Assembly (NCBI GenBank): GCA_000934385.1 | Contig: KN880571.1 | Coordinates: 1-63,331, forward strand | Reading direction: 5' to 3' | Source of the DNA: Cylindrobasidium torrendii FP15055 ss-10 | Lineage: Eukaryota; Basidiomycota; Agaricomycetes; Agaricales; Physalacriaceae | Length of the DNA: 63,331 nucleotides | Part shown: positions 1 to 12,548 of the stretch, piece by piece | Position numbering within the stretch: the first letter of the stretch is position 1 | Layout of the letters: every line of letters starts with the position of its first letter | Made by a program: the position numbers and the translations under genes | The notes under the pieces: generated by a model | Databases searched by the model: none | Told to the model about the DNA's origin: nothing | Seen by the model: only the letters and a program-made list of their open reading frames with translations

Positions 1-2529
1 AAACCAAATCTACCAAAAATGGTCCAAAAGTAGGTCGATCCGGATATTTCTACCGATACTTGGACGTTTTGTGTCCTAGGTTCGATCCACAGTGGATTTC
101 CCTAATAACAGAGACTATTCGAGGCGAGAAAGCATTGTTTGCTCTGCATAAGACAAGCCAGTACTTGTGACGCCGCGCATCGGGTGTGAGTCGGCCCTCT
201 TCGTCGCAGTGGTGGTTCGAATCCAATGCGTGCGCCGGACGGGCTAACGAACGATTTCAACTTGTGATCGCCCTCACTGATCACCGCAAACTTGCCCCAT
301 TAGTGTCGAAAGGTATCGCCGGGGGCCCACTTCATTCGGCATATGTACACACCCTCGGTGGCCTTCATACATTTGGCGGTACTTTGAGCGAACTCGTGGA
401 AATGACGGGGATGCGTGCTACTGAAGCGCGACGGACGCGACCCTTTGTAGTCTCGTTGCATCCCAAATATCCGAACCGACAAATGATATTAATATGTGCA
501 AGGAGCACAAGGAGCGGCGCCAGCGCCTGAAGACGGCAAACCGCCTGAAATTATACCATATAATCCCCGACGGTGTGAGCGACCAATCCACTGAATGTGC
601 CGAATTTCTACAAGGGCATGAGGCCAGGATAGCGAGCCTCAGACGCTACCACCGCGCACTTGGGGTCGACACACTCATTTCGGTCGTGTGTACAATGTAA
701 AACGGCAGTACACACGTAACTGAGTCGTTGAAAGCAGACGGAGCTGAGCATAACCATAGATAACAACTTACCAGAGAGCTGGACGGGAAATACACTCACA
801 GCGTTCGCAAGATGTGGACCGTAGTGCACTTGCACTTTGACACATAGACATAATTGTAATTGAATGCTGAAAGTGACGGCCATGTTATTGTGAATGGATG
901 GATATGAATGTCCACGGCCGTGACCTCCAACCATTGGCTTAATTTTCCACTTGGAGTGGGTGCGCAAGAGTTATGCCCCGCAGCGGTGAAAATTAAGGAT
1001 TTTCTGTTCGTACCGTTGACCACTATCCCACCGGATAGTAGAGGAATCTCCGAAGGCAGACATACCACCCAGAGTAAGGTGTCGTTAGGAAATACATAGC
1101 GTGAGAGGTTGGTGATTAGTGGGAGACGGTATTTGTTCGACGTCTTCACAGTACTGAATCGTATTCCTCGCTGAAGTGCAAGTGAACAAACGCGGAAAGC
1201 GCACCAAATGCGCTGAACCGTGGTGTCGAAGTCAGGGTAATCCCTACACATTGTAGGCCATCCTTCCCACTTGCTTCCCACTACAAGTTCTGCGTGAGAA
1301 CCGTTTGAATGCATCTCAGAGACCCACCTCGCGAGGAGCCGCATTGCAAGAAGTTCGTCCTATCCAAGAAGCACTTGAGCATGATTGGAACACTGGAAAC
1401 CACTCATTTTGGGGTCACGCCAGCCTGCCCTCTGACGAGGAGTTGGGAGTACTGGTCCTTGGAGACACATATCCAGAGCCCCAGCCGAACGAATGAGATG
1501 ATTTTGTGCGCCTGTTGAAATCCTTGGATGGATGCCGCAGCATCACGATGTCCTTGCGGGGAGTGGGAAAGATGACTAAGGCTGACAATGGTCAGTTCCC
1601 ATTGTCACGAGGGTTGTCACAACTCCAATGATAAGTGGTGACTGATAGTGGTTGGATGGCGGTCGCTGAGCGGCGGACACCAGAAGGTGTATGGGTGTGT
1701 TGAATCTAGTGCACATGTTGCTTGGCTCGAGCACATCAAGGACGAGCAAGCAGGTTGAAAGGTACACTCCGTCTGGGTTGCACGCGCCGTGTGATGCGCC
1801 CCGGATGACGCAGCATCGAGGAGGGGAAATCGACGCTGGACCTTGTTCGATCAGAGCAACTTGGCGAAATGCAGCCGCGTCGTTGGCTAGGATTGCCGTT
1901 GTCCGGGGTAAGAAGCCCTCGGCTACAGTCGGTTTCATTCAAGGAGGACGATTTATCCAGGAGATGGTTAGATGATTCCACCACTCGAGGTTGTGGACGT
2001 CTTTGAACATCGGTTTATACAAGACTAAATGCACGTAAATATACTGACCGTGCAAGCCAGAAGATGTGTTGCACGCGTACTTTGTCAACTCGTTGTAAAC
2101 AAGGCCTGCAAGAAGAACGGCCCTGGAACGATGTCGACCAAAGCGGCGATCAAAGCACGTCTCTATCGGGGGTCCATAATTACCTAATTGGGTCGCATTG
2201 TCACGCCGTGACCGGAGCAAAGACGGCGAAGCTGCGGCGAAAGCTGAGTGAAGTTGTAAATTCGCTACGCCGTAGAATGGGGCACAGAATGTGTGCATCG
2301 CGCCTGTACGAGGAGATGTAGCGGAGAAGTTATAATTTGAGGTAAGAAGAGACGTGCAAAATACTCACAACGGAGAGAGCAATTCATTTCCGCGTGGACA
2401 CTGGACGGAGCCAAACAACAATTCGGAAACTACCGAATGGGCCTGAACTGAATCAATCGGAGTTTGCGCACACGTCTTCTTTAGAATAACCGTCTCAGCG
2501 AACGATTATGCTCTCCTCCCTCGACAGCC
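1..2529. other. Gene-poor left edge with decayed coding-like fragments
   Basis: I could not assemble an intact gene here. Two stretches look coding but do not resolve. One is a 182-codon open frame on the minus strand at 796-1344. The other is a plus-strand frame at 1305-1620 that reads like a protein (for example LVLGD, then DDFVRLLKSLDGCRSI) but is broken by an in-frame TGA near 1496. The rest shows scattered short frames only. The region may hold a decayed gene, possibly related to the neighbouring F-box-like gene, but that is inference. Confidence 0.4.
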
Positions 2530-4505
2530 ATGCTCTTGCTCCTCCCACCCGAGCTCATCAAAGTCGTTCTCTTCCACTATGCTTGCCCAACGCTCGTCGG
2601 TCGCCCAGTCTCCTTGGAACCTGTCCAGCTGGTCTGCAAGCGTTTAAACGACCTGGTTGTGGGGTCCAACGACCTCTACGAGCTGGTGTTCTCCGCCAAG
2701 TTTTCGTCCAGGTTCGCTCAAGATCTGGCCGGCCTGACATCTCCAAATTGGCGCTTCCAGCTGGACTATTACAACCAAGCCTTGGCTCTCGTCCAGCTGC
2801 GCGCTTTCCCTCCGGATCCCGTAGAGCTTCAGCAGCTTCTCTGGGCGGTCTACGTGATGTGCCTCGAGGACGATGACGGCCTCAACCGTGCGCAGCTCGA
2901 CAGCGTTCATGCGTACGATTGGATCAAGTCATACGTGATGAATCACCTGTACGACGGCTCGAACGAAAACAACGGATGGCCACTGGAGAGCGACGAGAAT
3001 GCTCTTGCGCTCTGGATAATGTGGTATCTCACTACCAAAGGTGCGTCCGAGAACGTTGCTGCATATGCTCGAGCGCTGACTTACCAAAGACCGTATCATG
3101 TCCGAGCCCGAAGAAGAGTCGGACATCATAGTGAGCCTCGTCCTTCCCTACGTAATTGGCCATTTTCGATATACCACCGCCTGGGCACCCCCAAACCATC
3201 TTCATTTGCCCCTTCCCAAGCGCATACAACTTCCCGGCAACCAAAGCGCCCCCACAACCCTCCTAATATCTTGGCCTACTCCTCATGGCCCGCATCCCAT
3301 ATACAAGAAATCCCGGCCTTGGAATCATTGCCTTTTCGAACATCGCGTCGCGCTTGCGCCGCCCCTGCTTACACTTGCGGCGAAACAACACTTCTTCATT
3401 CGTCGTGAAATCTACCAATTCGGTATGCCACCCACTATGCCAAGGACCCGCGCCGAGGCTCCTGAGAGGCCGTTGCCATTCCCAACGCAAGAAGACATTA
3501 TCGAGTTCAACAGCCATCGACTAGGCGGTTTCGACGGTCTTCAGGGTGGAACGAAGATTGGGTGCAGATTGGCGCGCGCAGAATGGAGGCGAATGCAGTA
3601 CTGCGCCAATCCCTGGTCCGGTTCGCGTGTCTCGAACATCTACATCCCAGGGTCACTCAGTGGCTTGTTTGTTGGCAGAATGCTGGTATGCACCTCGCTA
3701 AGCTTTCCGTCACAAATATCTGACTGCAGGTTAGATGATGAACGAATTCGCTCTTGCGGGGCTGTTGGCCAATGCAGCCTTGCCCGCCGGCCTGAGCGAA
3801 ATGTTATTGTCCATGACTGTGACTCCGGTTTACATGCGCCTGGAGGAACTGGTCTGCCGTCATGGCGAAGACGTGCTCCCATCGACGCGCCTTAGGCCGC
3901 CTCCCCCAGAATCACCGCTCTCCGAGGACAGCGACTCGGACTCGGAGGACGTACCCATGCCTTTGCAAGAGGAACTCGACCATGCCCTTGCCCAGGCTTT
4001 CGACGACGGCATGGCTAACGCATTTCTTCCGCCCCAGACTTCTTTCCACAACCGCGGCGAGGACGTCGGTATCTCTGCGCCTGGACTCGACCGCACGTAC
4101 GACTATCATCGACTGGTGGAGCCGTCTCTCGTCCACGACCCGGAGGCGTGTCCTGGGTGCATTCGACGGGAGGAGAAAATGCGAGAAATATGGCAACAGG
4201 ACATCGAAAACGAAGCAACGCGCCAGGTTCTGCCACCATGCACCGGTGTCCAGGACGTTGTCATTCGCGGAGATACCGACCTCAAGCACACGCGAGCGTG
4301 GGGTGCGTTTACCATCGCCGGTCGCGTTCGGCAATGGGATGGCCTTATCGTCTTGATGCGTCGGAGCACACTGGCTACAACTATATTTTACGGTTATATC
4401 ACGAACGACGGGATGAGCTTCTCAGGAAACTGGAGAATCGGCACTGGTGACCCAGGAATGCCCGCGCTCGAAGGGGCGTTCTCCCTAGGCAAGGTTGCCG
4501 AGTAG
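2530..4505 (+). CDS. F-box-like protein
   Basis: The N-terminus (residues 1-50, LLLPPELIKVVLF then VQLVCKRLNDLV) has the hydrophobic pattern of a divergent F-box, which in known proteins binds Skp1 in SCF ubiquitin ligases. The middle is rich in His, Pro and Arg. An acidic Ser/Asp-rich linker near 3920-3950 precedes a C-terminal beta-rich part (WGAFTIAGRV, GYITNDGMSFSG). Two introns are inferred: 3042-3090, and about 3686-3734 ending in GTTAG just before the ATGATG of the last exon. The three open frames join without stops. The ATG at 2530 is the first of the frame. The substrate is unknown. The F-box assignment rests on pattern only; joining the exons is more secure. Confidence 0.7.
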
Positions 4506-7500
4506 GCTGATTTTTCGTATGCACTCAAAACGGCAACGACAGTGTTGCATGGATTTAGACGATTTTACGACGGACACTCATAATTTATATCCGTAATTTA
4601 TTCATTCATGCCAGCTGCTTGTCGAGTTGCGGTGGCTGCTACATCTTGGGAGGCGGGGATTTTGTACTAGTATTTTGCATGCCCACTCATATCGCTGTAT
4701 CAATCAATATTCTGTCGTCTATTCGATTGTCGCTGTCGCTCCTCGGTTTCTCTCACCATCACGGTAGGTCCATCTGGGTCTACCATCCATGGCCGCCGTT
4801 CTCAGGGTGCTTCTTACTGCCCGCCAGGCTCAGGCAACCCTAAGGGGGTCACCAGCAATTCAACCCGGAGGCGGTAAGTGACTACACGTGACCAATTCAG
4901 AGGTTCTCACGACTGCTCGCGGTCGAATTCAGTCACGACTGAGTCCCTTGATCAGGTGGATGAGATGGCCTCGGTGCGAACAAAAGACATACGACGCATT
5001 TGTCGGAAAATCCGGTCTTTGACAGCAGCGCATGTGGGCAGAAGTTCGAACTTCGCGTGGAGGTGATCCAATAGAGCAACGAACATTGCTATACGTTCCA
5101 CAGATGCAGTATAGTCTGCACTGACACAGTATACTCACGACCAACACCGCGATATCAGAGCTTCTCAGCGAGCCATGCATGTGCAATAAGCACTGGAAAG
5201 GCTATTAATGTTAATTTGGAGTTTTCAGACATAGACATTTTGGAAATAAGAACCAAGACTTTGGATGAACCTGCAGCGCCCGAGCCAATATAGAACACTT
5301 GCTGGCCACGACTGCCGTGATTTTCGCTTACCTTTGGTTCAATTCGGTCTCCGTCAGGTCGTTGTGCCGTTTCGTCAAGGGTCGTCCCTCACGAGCGCTG
5401 AGGCTTTGCACGCTCTTTGAAAGACCTGGCCTATCTCGGAGTCCTGCGGCGACGGTGAGAGCATCAGTACCCAAGGGACCAAAAATGCAGCTATTCACCA
5501 ACTACTGAACTATCTCAATTCATTATCGGGCGTGACAGATGTGACGGTCCCAATTTGGCAGTGTCCCTCCATTGTCCGAATGAGTGGCGTGCTAAGATAC
5601 GTAAGTATCACTCCCAATATATTCTCAAGCGCTAGTGCCCCGAGTTCTCTTGTCTTCTTGTAAGGTACAGACGTCCTCTAAATGCTCACACACGGAGTTG
5701 GTGTATTCACTACTTACATCGGTCACTGCGTTGAAGTCGTCAACTCTTTATTCCTGTCAAACATTCACGCTGGTACCACTGGGTATGGTGCCGAGTCAAA
5801 GGCTAGGCAAAGGTCCAGGGCCGCATTCACGGACTTTAGTCATATCCAACACTACTTTCAATTTACACTTTGCTCTACGAACCTGATCTGAACTTGGAAG
5901 GCTTCTTGGACAGTGCACTCGAGCCTCAAGACTTCAGAAGGTCATGAAAGCCTTCACCCCTTTTCCTACCATGTCCCATTATCGAATAGTAGTGAAGATA
6001 CTCTATGGTGCATCGACGTCGACTTTGAGGACCTTCCACGGACCACGAAGGACTCGGTTTGCAATAGCTCACACGGGTCGCATTCATGGTGTCAATGAGA
6101 TTTTCCAGTATCAAATCACGGCCCTGTCGAGATGTGTGGCACTTAAACTACTGTAACGCCTCGAGGAGCAATGGCCCGTCCATTAGGCGCGAAGATGGCG
6201 CCGGCGGTAGACGTCAACAGGTCGATGCGGGCAATACGTAATATCACAACTCGTCTTACTAAGTTCCCATTGTCTCAGCCATTTCCCACTATTCATTTAT
6301 AGGTTCGCGGGAGAAGCAAATCGCACAGCGTTTGTTCGTATTTGGTATAATGGTGAAGACCTGGACGATAAGTCTGCAACATATTTACACGAGTCAGGTT
6401 TTCGCCGTGGGAGGCCGGGTGTGTGCTAATCTGTGGGGACTAGGAATGCCGTTACTACAGCTTTCGACCGCTAGTACGGGATCGGGAGGTGGTATGCGCC
6501 GCCGTATCGAGGAGAGCTGCAGTGGCCACTAAACCACACGGCCACAAGCAAGGTCATCAGAATATGTGGTACATTTGGAAGTTCAAAACATTCTTCCATG
6601 TAGAATTATCGGAGCTTACATGTGAATGCAAAGTGCAGCATCGTGGAGAGGCTTGGGAGGGGACTTCGGCGACCGTGAAGCCACAGAACCAGGGAATGGA
6701 TCCGTAGAAGGAGGCAAGACTCAGTATAATTATCGGCGGCAGGTTGAACTAGTAGTACATCTGACCACTGACCCAGGCCTGGTCCTTCACCATCCTTGTC
6801 GGACGTCTTGTGCCCACCTCATACTAAGCGTGAATCCCTCACAATACCTTACAAGGAAAGTTCGAGGTTGCCACGATGCCCTCATATGATGGAACCTTAC
6901 GGTCATGATATTGGGTAACGGTATGGGACTTCGAATTGAACGTATCGTCGTAGGCGCCCAAGCTTCGATAGAGGCATGCAATTTTCGGTAATCATTCAGA
7001 GACAGGATATGTCAAGATTTCTCGACTCGGAATTTCGAGTGTGCGGTCCCATATCTTTGGATTCGTCATCACTGAAATTCGTCGACGCCCAACCTGTGGC
7101 CGCCAAGTCGTTGCGTGATGCGCTTGGGAATCTAACCGTTCATTCTAAATCCAGGGTTGCACTATCAGACTGAGACTGACGAATAGGCGTATCTCAAAGT
7201 GTAAAGACTTGAAGGTGCAAACCCGTTAATGAACGACAAGAGAATTGAACACGCAGCTTGTTTAACTATTCATAGTTTATGACTTCTCTCCGAGTCCCAC
7301 AGGGTCTAGCCCTCCAATAAAGGTGTCTTGCGTTGAATGCGTGTTAATTCTCTGGCGCTTGGAGCTGGGGACCATCCATAAACATGGCGTCCTCCTTGCT
7401 CCTCTATTTGTCTTCCGTGGCGCGCAATACGGATTTTGCGTAATCCACTATACTTGTGGCCTCCCTGACATGATCAAATTGCAATGCCTCTCAAAGTACT

Positions 7501-7675
7501 AACGGACGGACGCCGTTGAACGGAATTCGCTGGAAAGGACCCACCGTGACCTCGACACCGCATTTTCTTGCACACGCTATTTTGTGGGCCATAGTCTCAA
7601 GGCCATATACGCGCAACCATAGCGCTTGCAAACTTCTCTCAAGAGGAATCAAGCGAGCTGGGATTACAAAAAGCA
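4506..7675. other. 3.2 kb without a recognisable gene
   Basis: Only short frames below about 90 codons occur, with no splice-linked coding pattern, no recognisable domain, and no clear transposon ends or long repeats on either strand. It separates the plus-strand F-box-like gene from the 3' end of the minus-strand aminopeptidase gene. It may be old decayed sequence or contain non-coding transcripts; nothing further is supported. Confidence 0.5.
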
Positions 7676-9646
7676 TCACTGCTTTAAGCTCTTGACGTAC
7701 TCTACCAATGCACGGACCGGACGTCCAGACATGCCAGTACCCATGTAAGGCGTTGCACGCGTAACCTCCATCGAACCAGCAATATCGATGTGCGCCCAGT
7801 CAATCTTTGGGTCCGCACCATCAACTCCCTCCACCCCATCGACGAACGCCTTGAGGAAAAGCGCTGCAGTCGCACTGCCAGCCGGGGAGCCACCAGTCTA
7901 ATAGGAAAGTGAGCATCGAAGACAAGACCTGATACGACAACCCGACATACGTTTTGAAGGTCAGCGTTGCTCGAATAAATTTGAGGGCCGTATTCTTCAT
8001 CGAGCGGTAGGCGCCAGAACCGGTCGTGCTCGACCTTTCCAGCGGCATCCAGCGTTGACCAGAGCTTGTCAGAGTTGGTGAAGACGCCAGAGTAGATCTC
8101 GCCGAGAGCAGTGACACAGGCGCCTGTAAGTGTGGCCACATCAATCAGAGTGTGTGGCTTGTACTCGGTGGATGCATAGTATATCGCATCTACAAGGGTG
8201 TTATTTCACAGGGCGGGAGAAGTCAAATGAAGTCCAAGTACCTGCGAGAACGAGACGTCCTTCCGCGTCAGTGTTGTCGACCTCGACGGACTTGCCGTTC
8301 ATGGCATAAACGCTAGAGTTTGTTAGACGCGAAATCTCGTCGATAAGTTGGAAGCTTACATGTCACCAGGCTTTGTTGCGCTGGGCTGTAATCTGTTGCT
8401 TAGTCCGATACACAATTGTCATTAGAAATGGACGCACGCCAGGCATGTTTTCGGTCAAAGGTGTCATTGTAATGAGGTTGACGGGGAGCTTGAGCTTTGC
8501 GATGGCAAGCGCAGAGCTAACGACAGTTGCAGCCCCACCCATGTCACCACGCATCAACTTCATGCCCTGCAAGCGGGTCAGCCAAAGCACAGATGGGCCG
8601 TAAACGTACGCACATTGCCAGGCTTCAAACTGATTCCTCCAGAGTCAAACGTGATACCCTTTCCAACAAACGCAAGCGGTTGGGCATCCTTGGAAGCACC
8701 GGTGTAGTGACTGAGGAGAGATCAGCTGGAAAGATACGTGCGGGGAGAACGGGGCCCGCACATCTCCAAGAACTTGGCGGGCTCAGAGGTTCCATGTGTG
8801 ACAGAGAGGAACGTGTTCATGTTCTTCTTCTCAGCCCACTCTGCGAAGTGTGAAGTTGGTGAAAAGGGGACCTCAGAAGCAGGACCATAGTATGCGCACC
8901 CTCATCGCGCACAAAGATCTCTACATTTGGGATCCCCTCGAACGCGGCTTGGACGCGCTGGCAGAAGATGGTTGGGGTCATGAGGTTGGCAGGCATTTCC
9001 ATAAGCTGCAAAGCGTGTCAACTGCGTCGAGATAGTGATGAAGCGCGTCCGTACGGTGCGAGCAAAGTTCTGCGCTTCGGCAGTAAGGACACCCTCGTCC
9101 CATTCCTTCGAGGGTTGCTCCGGAGAGAATGTAAGCTTTTCAGGAATGGGCTCTTTCAAATTGGGATTAAAACGGGATGGAGGGGTGGTCTTGAGGGTGA
9201 ACGAGTAGTTCGCGAGGATAGCCGCAACAGCTGCAGCCATAGTCAGGACAAATTAGATTGGCCCGCCATAGAAACGCACCTGAGGCGTGGGCATCCTGAG
9301 AGGCGTCTATCTTGACATTCTTCACTCCTTCAATGCCCCGGATGGCCTTGACCGCGCTGCCGACAGCTTTCCGGACGGTCTCGCGCCTAGCATTGCCAGT
9401 CTCTTTCGCAAAGTCTCCACCAAGCGAAGTGAGCGTTGTGAGCTCCTCAGGCGACTGGTAAAAGACGTGGGTCGTGCCAACTTTGGCTGGCTTGTCTCCA
9501 CTGGGAAGAGTCGCCCAGAGGTCGGACGACGGGTTTCTCGGGTCATTGGGGACGACGCGGGCGGTGGCCATGGTAGATTTACAACGAGAAAGTCTTGTTG
9601 GTGATAATCGCGATGAGGATCGAAAGAGAACCCGGGATTGCAGCAT
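7676..9646 (-). CDS. Leucyl aminopeptidase, peptidase family M17
   Basis: This is a cytosol-aminopeptidase-type metallopeptidase that removes N-terminal residues, often leucine, using two divalent metal ions. The signatures are clear: the family hallmark [39 protein letters not shown], and a C-terminus containing [20 protein letters not shown]. These supply the Lys, Asp and Glu metal and substrate ligands. An N-terminal M17-like domain precedes them. Several short introns interrupt the gene. The frame closes at TGA 7676-7678 after VEYVKSLKQ. The first ATG (9646) adds an Arg/Ser-rich leader ([18 protein letters not shown]) that could target mitochondria. A second ATG 25 codons later (MATARV) would give a cytosolic form, so dual localisation is possible but unproven. 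Confidence 0.93.
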
Positions 9647-10543
9647 TTGAATATAGCCACCGCTGGCAAGTAGGTGGACGTGACCGGAAATAAGAAGTTG
9701 ACCACGCGAAGTAGCACGCGTGTCGCGTATTGGGCGCGTGCGTTTGCCTCTGCAGAAATATTATTCAAGTCGTAATACATGTACTGTATACTGCACATGT
9801 TGTGCTCATATTTTGACGCCAAATCGCAGTGTAGGCGTCCAGAGCGTTGGTTCATGAGACAATGCAGGCTTTCCTTCATTACCCGTTATATCCATGTTAT
9901 TATCTCGGGACTGGCTGGGTCCCCATTGTGGAGGCTGATACAGTCCAGATGTGCGCCATCCTGCCTGAAGGTTGCTTATCTGGTCGACTTGTACACCAAA
10001 TAAAAGGCATACTGACCAGTCACTTGCACATGGAATCACGATTGCCTTTCTTTAGCACGTCGACAAATGAACATCAAAATACCCTCGAATGCATGAGTGT
10101 AGTTTTTGTACATGCAAGAACACCATAAACCCAAGAAAAGGAGAAGAGGAAAAAAGCCACTGCCCATCGAGAACAGATTGTTAATAAATACGAACTTGGT
10201 AGGACATCGTCGGGCCTCTACTGGAGTGTTTGCTAGGAAGGTATGTATGTAGGAAGATTGAATGCACAGAATCATATGCAATGCGCTGGATATGTTATAC
10301 GACTCGCCATCCACGAGAGTCACCACCATGCCGCGCCATCATCAAGACAAGCTCGAAGGGCATCCGCGCTGCTTGGGATGTTTGGCTGTCGGCCTAGGAT
10401 TCGAGGGATGCGTCGTCGTAATATTGAACGTCTACCGGGCACCAATGAGACCATGTCACCCCGAAGGCGGCAAGGATTGGCACTCACGAACAATAAATAC
10501 ATGTCACCGGCTTGAAGCAAATGGCACCCGTCGCGTCGAGAGA
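9647..10543. other. Intergenic: aminopeptidase promoter and bZIP 3' side
   Basis: No gene is supported. The minus-strand aminopeptidase starts at the left end and the minus-strand bZIP gene ends at the right end, so this interval should hold the promoter of the first and the 3' UTR of the second. Short open frames on both strands show no domain. Confidence 0.5.
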
Positions 10544-11263
10544 TCACTCAGGAAAGTCGGGGCATGCGACGCCGTGGCTCTGGAGGAGCTGGCGCAGAGT
10601 GAGTGCGCGTGTCTTCCAGACCTCCTTCTCTATCATGAGACGCTCGACAGTCTCCTGCAGGTTGTTGGTGTACTGCATCTTGCGCTTGCGGCTACGACGC
10701 GCAGCCAAAGTATTCTGGCGCCTCTTGTACTCGATCTTCTCCTGGTCCGTAGCGTTGGCAGCGGGGGGCTCCTCGGTAAGCTCGTCCTCCTCATCCGATG
10801 GTGGAGCCTGAGGTGCCCGGCGCACAAAGTAGGCTGGGACTTCCTTGCGAGAAGTAGAGGAAGGAGAAGTGTAGTGGCGAGGTTGGGTAGGTTCGTCCAT
10901 TCCGACAGAGACAGGTGAGCGACGACGGCTGCTGCGAATAGGACCAGTGAGATCATGTGTAGACTGTTGCTGAGCTTGAGCAAAGGTGCTTGATGGTGCA
11001 GGATAGGTTGGCGAATAGGCCGTTGCACTGCTGTCAGGGGAGACACTTCCGTTGTTGTTCATCGCAGCGGGGAGAGCAGGAGTGTAATAGTTGTTCTGGG
11101 CTGGGTTGGCGTTATAAGAGTATCCGTACATTTGATGCGCCTGCGGTGGCATGCTGTACGCCGTCGAGTCAAGCTGAGTACGGTAGCTCATGGTAGTACG
11201 ATGCTCGGGATGCTTCGAAATCCTAAGAGTAGGGAGGGGAACTGATGGCAAATGACTCTGCAT
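10544..11263 (-). CDS. Gcn4/Cpc1-type bZIP transcription factor
   Basis: The C-terminal third is a basic leucine zipper: the basic region RRQNTLAARRSRKRKMQY carries the N-x-x-A-A-R-x-S-R core of the Gcn4 group, followed by a short zipper region (LQETVERLMIEKEVWKTRALTLRQLL). The N-terminal part is rich in Tyr, Asn, Gln, Pro and Ser, with an acidic patch (PSDEEDELTEE) that could be activating. Family members activate amino-acid biosynthesis genes in starvation. The gene has one exon. Two starts are possible: ATG 11263, or ATG 11191 (MSYRTQLD). A TATAAA lies at 11273-11278, only 10 bases before the first, which favours 11191. An upstream reading frame overlaps the second start (see findings). 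Confidence 0.85.
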   Translation of the reverse strand: MQSHLPSVPLPTLRISKHPEHRTTMSYRTQLDSTAYSMPPQAHQMYGYSYNANPAQNNYYTPALPAAMNNNGSVSPDSSATAYSPTYPAPSSTFAQAQQQSTHDLTGPIRSSRRRSPVSVGMDEPTQPRHYTSPSSTSRKEVPAYFVRRAPQAPPSDEEDELTEEPPAANATDQEKIEYKRRQNTLAARRSRKRKMQYTNNLQETVERLMIEKEVWKTRALTLRQLLQSHGVACPDFPE

Positions 11264-12548
11264 TGCTCAGGCTTTATACTCCGCGCGAACTGCATTGTTA
11301 ACTGACAACCGGAGAGAGATATTGATGGCGGTGCTGTGATTTTGCACAGCATGCGCCGCCGTGCTTCCCAATTCCGGCACCGCCTCATGACATCATGCCA
11401 TCTGCATTTCAATAGCGGACCTGGACGGACGCTGTACACAGCGCCCACTGAAGCCATGGTCGTTGTCCAGAAAGTGAGGGTAAACTGAGAGTAGATTGAA
11501 CTCGACAAACAATGATTCGCAGGGATCAGAATGAAGCAGCATTCAGACCTCCCATGGCCATTTTGTGACCAACGATCCTTGGTCGTATCCTGACGAGAGC
11601 ATGTTGAAAAGCGACATGGTGGTAAGAGCGAAGGAGTGGAAGCAAAAGCATTTGAATCCGCCAGAAGCGACAGATATCTTACTGCCCAAATAGAGACCAA
11701 AGTCAGGGCAGAGCCCCGAAAGGAACTCTATCTGGATCGACAGGTGTTTCGGACAAGTAGATCCTTTGTTTCTCGCTGGTGCTCTCAGTTGTGGGCGGAT
11801 TTGCTTCGGAGGTGGCGCACGAGGAAAGGTGGATTCAACTTCACGCTGGACGACGCGTTTACCTGCCGAACATGCTTGCATATCCTTGCGATGGCCGAAT
11901 CTTAGTGTACACGCCGTTGTATGTTCTCCTTCCAGCGCACCGCCTTGTCCGAGACTCGCCTCCCAGATCATCGCATTTAAGGCGCGTGACGTCACCAATA
12001 CAGGGACTATAAATGCCGAAGACAATGAAAAATGTCGTCATACGGTCCAGATCCAGAATCGCTGTGCGCCGACGTCATTTGCTCTAAATCGTGTCCGTGT
12101 CGTGTCCGTATCCTTCAGTTCCGTGATAGCAACGGCGGTTGCCCTCAGCAGTGCTCACAACAATGCGCCTACAGTAGACCACGGCTGGGACTGCGCGCAT
12201 AGGCATAGGGCAATGCTCGGAGGGCAAATCCTTAGCGCTAAGTTCCTTCCCCTTGATGATGATTGTACTGATAGCAGGGGGTTAAGTACTTGTTTGAACT
12301 GCCCTTTCCGGAACACGAGGATCTATGAACGTATAAAGCCACTTCCAAATGCAGAACAATCACCTTTCCTCTCGATGCAATGTCACTCCGTTGCTTGGTA
12401 CCACGTCACGAAGGTCGACCTTGTGTCTTGTAGCTTTGAATGCGCATGCATCCAACGCAAAAGCTGTATAACAATAGTGCAGCGTCAAATTATATTACTA
12501 GTAACTTAGAGGAAATTCTAGAAAATACAAGCCAACCCAGGAAGTCCG
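11264..12548. other. bZIP 5' region and intergenic
   Basis: This 1.3 kb interval lies upstream of the bZIP gene and downstream of the large minus-strand gene that ends at 12549. It contains a perfect CRE/ATF palindrome TGACGTCA at 11987-11994, a GACGTCA half site at 12071-12077 and a one-mismatch copy TGACATCA at 11388-11395. TGACTC, the Gcn4 core, lies at 11253-11258 just past the first bZIP ATG. Long overlapping open frames on both strands (about 247 codons plus, 160 codons minus) lack ATG-supported or domain evidence and are not called as genes. Confidence 0.4.
11273..11278 (-). promoter_or_regulatory. TATA box candidate of the bZIP gene
   Basis: TATAAA reads on the minus strand about 80 bases before the ATG at 11191, a usual distance for a TATA-driven start. 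It may be a chance match. Confidence 0.35.

Noticed and set aside
205..235. GGTTCGAATCC, which resembles a tRNA T-loop
   Set aside because: The surrounding T-stem pairs only partly and no matching acceptor stem or anticodon arm could be found upstream.
796..1344. A 182-codon minus-strand frame
   Set aside because: No domain was recognised and no exon could be joined on either side. One frame of this length is not unexpected by chance in a window this size. It is kept only as a coding-like fragment.
11264..12020. CRISPR array or tandem repeats
   Set aside because: No regularly spaced repeats were seen here or elsewhere. The only repeats noticed are the three MITE copies, the edge hairpin and a short CA run, and the organism is a eukaryote.
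11766..12509. A 247-codon open frame on the plus strand upstream of the bZIP gene
   Set aside because: It overlaps a 160-codon minus-strand frame, has no recognisable domain or low-complexity pattern of a protein, and its apparent start is not a true ATG-led gene start. It is most likely a chance frame in a GC-balanced region.
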